Assembly: GCA_015499985.1 (NCBI GenBank)
Contig: JAAAUF010000336.1
Location: 6,387-24,035 of the forward strand
From: Haplosporangium gracile
Taxonomy: Eukaryota > Mortierellomycota > Mortierellomycetes > Mortierellales > Mortierellaceae
DNA length: 17,649 nt
Reading direction: 5' to 3'
The notes below the pieces were generated by a model that did no database searches, was not told the origin of the DNA, and saw nothing but the letters and a program-made list of their open reading frames with translations. Below are positions 9,296-17,649 of the stretch, piece by piece. Position 1 is the stretch's first letter. Each line of letters opens with the position of its first letter. Made by a program: the position numbers and the translations under genes.

Positions 9296-9920
9296 AGGGG
9301 TCAAGTAAAATCCCTTTAGGTAAAACCGAGCGCAGAACAGTCTGGTCCCATTTTCATGCATGAAAAACAAATCCTCCAACGTTGGAAAAAATGTATTGTA
9401 TTTGCAAAAGCAAAAGAAGAAGAGGAGAGAGAGCCTTTAATTAAATACGGTACTTATTTACAGAAAGCAGAAGAAAGCAAAAGAAGCGAAGGTAGCTAGT
9501 AGGAGAGGGATGGTGGTGGTGGGGAAGGTAGACGTAGAAGTAGGCAGAGCAAAATAAACGAAAAGAATGCATTGAAATAAGTGATAAAAAAAACTACGCG
9601 AAAGATAAGTAATGAAAAAGGTACGGCGATACTAATTGGAAGAAAAGAAAAAAAAAAGAATTGGAGAAAACGACCGAAAAAAAAGGAAGTTTCGTGTTGT
9701 TCAAACGGTCATGCTCCACTTCCCAAGCTTGCGAGTTTATGCTGATGTTGTTGGATTCATATGACCGGGACTGGCTGAACAGGAGAGTCATCGTTTTTTT
9801 TACATGTAGAATGATAGATAGCAAAGAACAAAAAAATGTTAATAAACACATTCAGACTCGAGCTTCAATACCAACAATTATAAGAAAGTCACTGCTTACA
9901 AAATACCTACCAGCTGTAGC
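9296..9920. other. 3' flank of the FAR1-type gene
   Basis: Downstream of the FAR1-type stop on the minus strand. A possible 3'-UTR intron is visible: donor gtaggt at 9910-9905, a TTAAC branch-like site near 9842 and acceptor ttcag ending at 9775 (136 nt), starting only 10 nt after the stop codon. The exon beyond it has protein-like composition in one frame but lies after the stop. No other gene was recognised. Confidence 0.35.
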
Positions 9921-12900
9921 TTAGTGTGCACCAAGGGAGGATGAACCACCACCGGCGCTCATAGTAGGACTGCCAGAGGTCTGTGGGTTCGCATACCCGG
10001 GGTGCAAGTAATGATGTCCACCGCCTCCGCCTCCCTGATGACCCGACGACGGTCCCGACGACGAATGCTGTCCAGTATTGAAATGGTACTGGTCCGCTGC
10101 GCCATTTCCGGTCGCTGCTGCTGCTGCCGAGAACGAAACCGAGCTATTAAAGACATCGTTCGAGTCACCAAGTTGGTTCGAGGATGGGAATCCTGCTGCG
10201 GCACCACTAGAGGCGTACTGTTGAGAGTACAAACGCTGTTGTTGCTGCTGCTGGTTGGGATTCATAGTTCCGGGGGAGCTTCCTGAACGACGTTGAGGTT
10301 GAGGAGGTGCCGAGAGCTGAGGGGTGGCCAGCATAGGTTGGTAGAACGATTGCATTTCTTGCTTGATGTCGACAGAGTGCGTTCGGCGCATGGAGGCGCC
10401 GGGTTCGGCACGAGAAGCTGCGACGGCTTCAGCAGCGTCAAGATCGAGTGCTGACGACAGGTCGTTGCTCGATCCTAGAGGGTGGTGTGGGTGATGATGC
10501 TGATGTTGGGAATGATGGTGGGCCTGAGCAGGACGAAAGGCAGTGGCCATGCCCGAGGAGAGATGGTGGCTACCATGATGTTGCTGAGACTCTTGCTGTT
10601 GCTGATGATAGAGCTGCTGCTGTTGTTGTGGATGGACTTGATGCGGGTGTTGCTGATGTGGATGACCATGAGGGTGATAGCCACCACTCTGCATCATCAG
10701 CAGGCCTGAGGAGTCCAATCCAGAGAGCGCTCCCTGCAGCGGCGTGGTCGACATGTCAAGCTGGCTAATCATCTGAGTCGCCGTCATGGCCGACCCAAAC
10801 GAAGGGGTTGCGCTAGAGGGGCCGCTTCCACCAATGCCGTGACGGGTGAAGCACTCTTCACTCAAGGACCGCTTGCGATCGTTCAAGGGCGACATCCCAA
10901 GACCGAGACCATATGAAGAGTCGACCACAGGCGATGAGATGGATGATGGTCGGCCTTTTTGATTGGGAGTATTCTTGACAGAGATGACACAGCCGGGGTA
11001 GGTGACCACATAGTCCGAGGGACTGAGAGGAGAGCTTGAGGATGAAGACGAGCAAAAGCCAGAGCTTGCACTTGTAGGGGACGTCATGTTCATCGACGAA
11101 CCTGAGCCGACACCGCCCATACTACCAGTACTAGCATTCATACCACCGCCAGTAACACTGCCCGGTCCTCCTCCGCCAGCAGAGGAAGGTGGGGATATCA
11201 AGACGCGGGACCCAGCGCCAGCGGGGTCAATTCGGAGCTGCTCACAGATCTCGACTAGAACATTCTCAAGACTCGACGTGACCTTGTAAGACAGAGAAGG
11301 GTCGGCACTTGCCAAACTGGCAACTCTTGCAGCAAGATCCATGGTCGAAAAGACACGGCTCTCGGAATCCCGAAGCCGAATCTGTTTCCGCTCCTCGGTG
11401 AGCCGATTATAAAACCGTCGCTCGTCCCAGACAAGGTCCGGGAAATCTTCCTTGATCCGTTCGCGAGTTTCGGACGTGGTGAGATTGCGTTGGTTGGCGT
11501 AGAAGGCAATGCGGTCAAAGACGGCGGCTGGCCAGGGCTGACGGATATCATCGGGCGAGATGAGGGGGTGGTTATGGACCATCGAGGCTGGGTTCATGGC
11601 TTTGCGGAAGATCCAGAGTTTTGATTCTTGTTGGAAAAGGGTGATTCGCCACTTGCAGTCGCAGCGCATCGATAGTCGTTTCCGCTTGATTTCCTTGTTG
11701 TTCTTGACCGAGTCCGGTACTCCTTCGCGTGAACAGTACAAGTATACGTTCTACGTGAAGGGAGAAGAGGAATGAAGGAGGAGGAGACAAGGAAGATGGG
11801 AATGAGAGTAGAGAGCGAAAAGGGTTAGTGAGTCTGTGTGATGGCGAACAATAAAAGAAAGGAGGAGGAGAGATGCGACAAAAGGTTGAGGTTTTGGCAA
11901 AAGGTTAAAAAGAACAGACGAACAAAGGAGGGTGACAATTGTACGCAGGGGAAAGAAAGAGGGAAAAAAGACAGATGTGCTGTTTGACCGTTTGTCCCAA
12001 GGAGAGGGAGAGAGGGAGGGAAAAGAGGGGTGGACCAATGCCCGTAGCATGAGTGTGTTTGTGGTGGTAGTAGCAAATAAAAAAAAAAACAAATAAACAA
12101 ATATCAAAAAGGAAGAAGTAAACAAACAAGCAAGCATGGGCCACGCTTCGCTACTAAATAGTCCTATGGTCAATGCTATGTCATGTCATATCATGCTAGG
12201 CATGCTTTGACCATGGTTTAGATCCCCTTTCCTTTACCCTCTTCGCCCCCCTCGCTCGCGTTGTCCAATGGTTGGGATGGAATGGAATTCAGATCTCCAT
12301 CGCATCGCATTTCTCTTTCTGCTCTCGTGTTTTTTTTGTGAGCATAGCACAAACACAAGGTACAATGGTCCGGTTGCAATACAAAGCAAAGAACGAGGAG
12401 GAGGATAGGATGGAAAGAAGGGGAGAAACAAGAACAAAGGGACAAGAGTACTAGAAAAAAAGCATAAATGGGGCCGTGTTCGTCTTTCTCTTTCTCTCCC
12501 CTGCTTTGCTTCCCCTTTCTTTTTTTTTTCTTTCCTATCCCCTTGTGCAGCAAGCAGTGTCTATCCTTTCCCGCTTTTTTTCTTTTCTTTTTTTTTGTTT
12601 TTCATGTCTGTTTGTTTGTTTGTTCTTAGAATAGAGCGTGATTGTGGCCACGCCAATTATGTGCTTCACTTCACCCCTTTCACTCACTCAAGGCCTTTGG
12701 CAGTCTTTTGTGTCTTCGTTCTTCCTTCGACTTCCACACACTTCGAAGAACAAACACGTAAGTCCACACACACATAGAGAGCACAACATGACTACTACCC
12801 TTACTCAACACAGGGCAGACATACCACATATAGTCCACATGGGTCGAGCCAGAGTGATCTCTCTCCCTTCTTCCCCCTCTTCATTCTTTACTTCCTTGCC

Positions 12901-14118
12901 TGCTGACCACTTGCTTATTTTTAAATGAAAGAAAACGGCCAAGCAGGCAAATGGTAATAATACGAAAAAGTAGATCGACTTCCCTCTGTCCCTCATCTGA
13001 CAAATCGTTGTGGGTGTTTTCATCCTCTTTTACTCTTATTACAACGTTACTGCTCATGCAAGCGATCAAACGCACGCTGCCTGGATAAAGCCCTCGGAAA
13101 ATATTAAAAGAAAAGTAATAATACAAAAAAAGAAGGCAGTAATGCGAGAGAGAGAGAGTGAGAGAGGGAGGGAGGGCGAAGGACACAGGACACACAGATG
13201 AACAGGTGGGGCGAAAGAGAGTGAGTTTGTGTCTATATGTGTGGTGACGGAAGAAAGAGTGAAGAGGGGGACTCTTTCTCTCGGGGCGCAGACTATAGGC
13301 ATAAGAGTACAGTACGGAAGATGAAAAAAGAAATGACCAAGTCGGAAGGTTCAACGCAGGATGATGACGGGATAAAGTGTGCGAGGGCAAGGTAAGAAAA
13401 AAGGGAGGGAGCGAAAGAGTGTATACAGGAGGAAGAGGAGGCAGAGAGGGATGATGAGCGAGGGGTTGAAAGAAGCGAGCGAGAGAGGGGGAGGGTGAGA
13501 GTGTAAGAAAGAGAGAGCGAGTGGGTGAGGGAGAGAGGGGGCAGACCGATAATCCAGTTCCTCCTTTCTCTTCTTGTGTTTCCCTATTTCCCACTGCGAT
13601 AAATATGTATGACCGCGAAAGTACTCTCGTTCTTTTCTACATCCATCCCCACGCCCAATCCCAACCAAGGCAGCAAGAGAGACTGAACCAGTAAAGCAAA
13701 CGCAAACGCAAACAAATAAACAATTCAACCAGCCAGCCAACCAGTCAAGCGTCGCTGTCGAGTGCAACCCCAGAATAACAGGCCAAGGACTGAGAACAGA
13801 CGCTACTCGTCTTCATACCCCCTACTTAACACCACCCCTCATTACCATGCAACCAAGAGCCATCTCTTTCTCTTTCTAATATCCTTTCAATAAAATAGCA
13901 TCCCATTCCATCACTGATTAAAGCGAATAAGCATTCAATCAACGCAAATCCAAGACTGATAGAGTTATTCTGTGAATGGAAAAGGTAGTTACTTTGTTGG
14001 AGCTGGTTTCTTGCTTGACGGTGAAACCGTGTTCTCGGGCCAGGTCGCGGCATTTCGTAATGGCATCATTCGACTGCTCAAACGACATCCCCAGCAGGCG
14101 GTCATAAAAGTCATCCAT
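9921..14118 (-). CDS. FAR1-type (WRKY-GCM1 superfamily) zinc-finger transcription regulator, two coding exons
   Basis: Minus-strand exons 14118-13993 (42 codons) and 11750-9921 encode 651 residues. The donor is gtaact, and the acceptor cacgtag follows a long polypyrimidine tract. The junction makes a continuous FAR1 domain: MDDFYDRLLGMSFEQSNDAI, then REHGFTVKQ, then NVYLYCSREG. Likely zinc ligands are Cys48 (YLYCSREG), Cys74 (CDCKW), His101 and His103 (VHNHP), the C-C-H-H layout of FAR1/FHY3, Aft1 and Mutator-type transposase N-termini. A basic KRKR patch (about 64-67) could be a nuclear signal. A conserved-looking helical region follows (about 105-215). The rest is low complexity: Gly/Ser (230-290), His/Gln (400-467), poly-Q near 542-547. 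Possible modification sites are RKRSLSEE (about 334), RRTHSVD (about 497) and IKQE (about 504, SUMO-like). No transposase or SWIM domain is present, so this looks like a host DNA-binding regulator. The start may be preceded by a leader intron. Confidence 0.82.
12166..12214. repeat. Imperfect inverted repeat within the intron
   Basis: Arms ATGGTCAATGC (12166-12176) and GCTTTGACCAT (12204-12214) pair at 10 of 11 positions around a 27-nt loop rich in CATG. In the long intron this could form a hairpin. It is not linked to a known element, and no target-site duplication was noticed. Confidence 0.6.
13146..13174. repeat. GA-rich microsatellite
   Basis: GAGAGAGAGAGAG is followed by TGAGAGAGGGAGGGAGGG. 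It is part of the purine-rich (plus strand) half of the long FAR1 intron. Confidence 0.8.
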
Positions 14119-14172
14119 CTACACACAGATATTTGGATGGAGGGTGATTTTTTTTAAAGGGTTAGATATAGG
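14119..14172 (-). promoter_or_regulatory. Candidate splice acceptor directly before the FAR1-gene ATG
   Basis: On the minus strand a CTAAC branch-like motif (about 14166-14162) is followed by a mixed C/T/A stretch and TGTGTGTAG immediately before ATGGATGAC. The TAG is an in-frame stop, so coding cannot continue upstream without splicing. Either the ATG is a start just after a leader intron or the first coding exon lies further upstream. No matching donor was identified with confidence. Confidence 0.35.
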
Positions 14173-14618
14173 AGACAAGTTAGGGTTAAAAAGAGTAAGA
14201 GAGGTATAATGGCAGAGAGGTAAAGGTAGAAAGGTAGAGAGAAAAGTAGGGATGAATTGAAGAAAAGATAGAGTGGAGTAGAAGGAGAAGGGAAGAATAG
14301 TGAGTTTATGTGCAATATAAAGGGTTTCGGCAGGATACGAATGCAAGCACGCACACGAACACGCAAAGGAGGGGAAAGGGAATATGGAAGCACAGAGAAA
14401 AAATGAAAAAAATGAGGAGAGAGAGAAAGAAAGAGGAATGAACGAGAGATGGAATGAGAAAAAGAGAAGTGCGAAATGCAATGAGGAGGTGAATGTGAAG
14501 AGTATGCAAGAATAAGGAAGAAGAACGAAGAAGAGAGAGGTAAAAAAGAAAGAAGGAAAGAGGACTGTAGAGGTGACAACGAGGGAGAAAGGGAGAAGAG
14601 AAGAAAAGAAATGGACCG

Positions 14619-14639
14619 AAAAAAAAAAAAAAAAAAAAA
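14619..14639. repeat. Poly-A tract, 21 A
   Basis: An uninterrupted run of 21 A on the plus strand (T21 in the sense strand of the FAR1-type gene). It has no polyadenylated coding sequence before it, so it is not taken as a retrocopy tail. Confidence 0.9.
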
Positions 14640-15500
14640 GAGGGCGGGTACCAGCAAAGAGTTAAAAATGAAAAAAAAAAATGGGCCAGTGGTAGAGCTC
14701 ACACAAACACAAACCGTAGTCAAGCAAAAGCCTCGACTACTCTGTTTAAACAACTGAATTGACTACAATGCAACATAAACATAAAGGGCAACCGCACCGA
14801 GCGGGAAACGAGGTAAAGGGAGAGGTAGTGGGTCACCAGCAAAGTACGAGAGACAGCTCCAATTGGTAAATTGAATAACAAAGAAAAAAGAGTAAAAGGC
14901 GCGTCCGGTTTCGTTTCGTTCCTCGGCGAATTCAACAAAGAAAAGAAAAAAGAAGAGAAAGAGAGGGCAACACGAATTGACAATACAACAACAAAAAACA
15001 ACAAAATAACGTCCAGCTGGTAAAGATAACGATGGAGTAGGTAATATGTTCGTGAGTGAGACAATGAACAAGCGAACGCTACCGTGCGTATAAAAGGGCC
15101 AAGCTGCATCCAGAAAAGCAGGCAAATGTGAGGAAAGGAAGGGAAGAAATGAAGAAAGGCGGGAAAAAAAATACTATCGCTTTGTGTGCAAGAAAAGGCA
15201 GGATACAGCAGGAGGAAGGGGGAAGGGAGTACAGAGAAGGGAAGGGGAACTGGTCGGTAAGGCGCTGCACTGCAAAAGCAATTGGAAATAACAAAGAGGG
15301 AAGGGACTAATCACAAGAAAAGAAGAGGGAATAGAAGAGGAGGAGGAAGAAGGGAAGGAGGAAAAGAAAAAATGGCCAAGGAAAAAAAAGAGAAAGAAGA
15401 AGAGAAGACAAAAGAAAAAGAGGAAGAGTAATGCGCCCTGGCGATAGGCTTTGTATACAAAAAAAAGTGGGCGGGAAAATATAAGGAATATGAATGAATA

Positions 15501-17649
15501 AGCTGCCAATTGTATAGAGAAGGAAAAAACAGGGCCATAGGCTGTGGGAACTCAGAAACCAACAAACAAGAAACAGACGCGCAACTCCCATTCATAATTA
15601 CTCTCTGTCCAACTTCGCCTCATTTACAAAATAATCCGCATATCCTTTTTCATGAGAATAGAGAAATAGAGATCGCTGTCGGTCTATCGGGTGTAGCCAT
15701 GCATTCGATTGCTTGCCAACCGAAGAAAAATAATAATAAGAATAGCAACACCGACTACCCTTGCAACTGTCACTTGCGAAAAAAATTTAGCTGCAGGGTA
15801 TGCACACCCATCCATCGGGCACAATTGACGCACACACAAACACGCCATGCTATTTTTCTCTCGTTTTTTCTTTGTGTTCACTCTCTCAACTTTTTTTTCT
15901 TCCTTGCTCTCATTCCCTCTCCCCTTGTCCCTCCCCTCCCTCATCATCTCTTGCCTTTCTTGCTCTCTCAAACTCTTATTGTTTGTTGCGTCTGTCTGCC
16001 CTACATCCCACCCCTTCCTCCCTCCCTCCCCTTCGTCATCCTCAAAGTTAGATTCATTTTTTCTCTCGTTTTACTCTGAGAAGAGAAGGGCAAGGGATGG
16101 AAGGGGCGAATATGACACGAAAAATGGTGCATGCTCTAAGATGGATAGAGACGCGCGAGCACCAGAGAAAGAGAGATGACAGATCCACAGCTCTCATATA
16201 TCCACCAACTCAAATAAAAAAATATAGCAACGCATAGGCATGAAAAAAACGCATTGTCACTACAACAAGCTCTCAAAAATTCTTAATGTTCCCGGTCAGG
16301 CTGCATTTTCCGCCTTCCCCTTCTCCCTCCCTCACCCCGCCGCTACTCTTTCCCATCCAAAAAATAGCAAGAGTAATATAAAAATAAAGGGACGCCGCGG
16401 ATCGTAGCGACTCCGCAATGCGACGAAGATGGAAAGGAGAAGAGGAAGAGAATGAATGAGTCCATTCAATTGAACCTCAAGGATGAGAAAAAAAAAGGGA
16501 GACAGAGAGAGGGAGTGAGGAGAACAATGTGAAATGGCACTTCCATTCAATACCATCCAGGGACCTCAAGAACATTAGTCAATGATGACGGAAACCATAA
16601 AGACAAAGAAAGAGGCAGAGAGAGCAGCCAACAGGGGTGATGAACAAAGACCCTTTCTGGTTCATAATATGCCCGAAAGAGGACCTCTTGCTTTTCTCTC
16701 TCCTCTTTTTGTCGTGTTTCCCGATGGCAAACTGATCCTTTGTGTCTGTGTATGACCAAGAGAGCAATAATTACAATGACTCTCAATCATCCTCATCCAC
16801 TCCTTTGTTTTTCACCCCTTTTCAATCCCCCTCTCTCTCTTACTGTTTTATGTATCTCGCGTTCATTACTCTCTCTCCCTTTCTCTTTCACCCTCTTTCT
16901 CTTTCACTCTCTCGTACCCCTTTCAAATGACCCAAGAAAAAATGGCGCGAAAACAAAAACAAAAAAGAGAAAACACGCACGCGCACGCGCACCGTGCCCA
17001 TACGGCCTTTCTGCAAGTTCGAGGCAAAAGTAGCTCTTTTCCGTCCCGCCCTTCCCTCTCTCTCCCTCATCTATTCATCCCCCTTTCAGTGCCCCTTCCT
17101 CCGATCCCACACGCTTTCCTTTCTCAATTGAACTCCATAGTGCTTCTTTCTTTGTTGGGCCCCTGAGTTTTTGCTCATTTTCTGCATCGCTGGACTGGAT
17201 GATGGTACACACAGCCCTCCGCGTCCTCTCTTTGTCTCTCTCTTAGTCAATCGTTTTTTTTTAAGTATTCGTAATCACCACCCCTACACCGCGCCTATTA
17301 TTTTGCCCCTAATTCTTCACTCTCGCCCTCCCTTTTACAACTCTTAGTATGACTTTCTCTTGTTGACATTGCTTTCTTTTTTTTTTTGTTTTCTTCCACA
17401 CAAATAATTCCGCTAATTGATATATCGCACAATACAAGCAAAATATGAAAATAAAAAACGTTGTAACGATTGACGGGTAGGTGGGAATGGGAGCACAAAA
17501 AAATAGGCAACGGCATTTTTTCATGCCTGTCAACAGTTTCCGCATGCATGAATGAAAATGCTTGGAAAAATTCATGCCCACGCCAGGAAGCGAAGTAGAA
17601 ATGAGCAGGGAGGTAGGGAGAGGAAGAGAGAGAGAGAGAGGAGAGGGGG
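15501..17649. other. Non-coding right end with strand-bias switch
   Basis: No supported gene. The purine bias of the plus strand ends at about 15.45 kb. CT-rich plus-strand blocks appear at about 15.84-16.07, 16.79-16.93 and 17.04-17.35 kb, with mixed or purine-rich DNA between them. Open frames here (for example 15510-16079 plus) are Ser/Leu/Pro/Phe-rich and lack family motifs. By analogy with the other genes, the plus-strand CT blocks could be the leader or promoter of a plus-strand gene beyond the right edge. Confidence 0.4.
17625..17649. repeat. AG dinucleotide repeat at right edge
   Basis: (AG)8 at 17625-17640 followed by GAGAGGGGG to the end of the window; it may continue outside. Confidence 0.85.

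Larger units (their letters stand above)
11751..13992 (-). other. Long intron (2,242 nt) inside the FAR1 domain
   Basis: Donor gtaact lies directly after codon 42. The acceptor end has a TCACTAAC branch-like site at 11831-11824, followed by about 70 nt of almost pure pyrimidine and CACGTAG. The interior is low complexity: pyrimidine-rich on the sense strand in most of 11.76-12.05 kb and 13.1-13.57 kb. It also holds T runs, a TTTG repeat near 12609 and an inverted repeat at 12166-12214. Large open frames inside it (for example 12881-13594 minus) are Ser/Leu/Pro/Phe-rich consequences of the CT bias and not genes. The two ends were fixed by the unbroken FAR1 motif they produce. An alternative promoter or first exon inside the intron cannot be ruled out. 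Confidence 0.75.
14119..15500 (-). promoter_or_regulatory. Presumed leader and promoter region of the FAR1-type gene
   Basis: The plus strand is overwhelmingly purine here (about 14160-14640 and 14930-15440), so the sense strand is CT-rich, as upstream of the other genes in this window. The large minus-strand open frames (for example 14154-14753) are Phe/Leu/Ser runs caused by this bias. No coding exon was recognised. A transcription start cannot be placed from sequence alone. Confidence 0.4.

Noticed and set aside
9661..9924. 87-codon plus-strand frame antisense to the FAR1 gene 3' end
   Set aside because: No family resemblance, and the opposite strand is at least as plausible as a 3' UTR.
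10448..10768. Plus-strand open frame opposite the FAR1-type coding exon
   Set aside because: It is the shadow of the His/Gln-rich segment of the minus-strand gene and has no family features of its own.
12881..13594. 237-codon minus-strand frame inside the long intron
   Set aside because: Ser/Leu/Pro/Phe runs explained by CT-rich DNA; it lies between the two FAR1 exons and has no recognisable domain.
14619..14639. A21 run as a retrocopy poly-A tail
   Set aside because: No intronless gene copy or target-site duplication precedes it; similar simple tracts are frequent in this region.
14154..14753. 199-codon minus-strand frame upstream of the FAR1 gene
   Set aside because: Mostly Phe, Leu and Ser from polypyrimidine DNA including the T21 run; no ATG start in good context and no motif.
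15510..16079. 189-codon plus-strand frame at the right end
   Set aside because: Composition switches with the local base bias and the second half is low complexity; no protein family resemblance.
1..17649. CRISPR array, tRNA, rRNA, transposon ends, bacterial or viral genes
   Set aside because: No direct repeats with regular spacers, no tRNA/rRNA-like consensus, no long terminal repeats or transposase found by eye on either strand.

Overview
The window reads as nuclear DNA of an early-diverging filamentous fungus, most likely Mortierella-like (Mucoromycota). This is inferred, not proven. The coding genes are split by GT-AG introns, one with a perfect TACTAAC branch site. Two proteins carry mitochondrial presequences. 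One gene encodes a FAR1-type zinc-finger regulator full of His/Gln/Ser tracts. Upstream regions are long and CT-rich on the sense strand. I see no bacterial operon, CRISPR array, tRNA or rRNA.

Left part (1-4.1 kb): a divergent pair. On the minus strand is a three-exon mitochondrial HotDog acyl-CoA thioesterase of the THEM4 type (769-2078), with a 20-nt internal exon. On the plus strand is the two-exon mitochondrial elongation factor Ts (2636-4048). They share a 557-bp promoter region holding a G-rich 20-bp tandem repeat. Both products should act in mitochondria, one on acyl-CoA thioesters and one on EF-Tu recycling; a shared promoter would allow co-regulation, but this is inference.

Middle (4.1-9.9 kb): mostly AT-rich intergenic DNA. 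It contains a decayed plus-strand gene at about 5.76-6.75 kb, whose five frame-shifted pieces look like a leucine-rich-repeat (F-box/RNI-like) protein. It also contains two short convergent reading frames (7833-8048 plus, 8422-8664 minus), each with a signal-peptide-like segment ending near Ala-Pro. Both have start problems: one is overlapped by an upstream reading frame, and the other has ATA where ATG would be expected.

Right part (9.9-17.65 kb): one large minus-strand gene for a 651-residue FAR1/WRKY-GCM1-type transcription factor. Its DNA-binding domain is split by an unusually long intron (2,242 nt). Upstream of its first coding exon lie more than 3 kb of purine/pyrimidine-biased DNA. 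The bias switches strand at about 15.5-15.8 kb, suggesting a divergent promoter and an unseen plus-strand gene beyond the right edge.

No obviously new multi-gene system is present. The best leads are the small secreted-precursor pair, the FAR1 gene with its giant intron, and the microexon that splits the thioesterase catalytic Asp codon.
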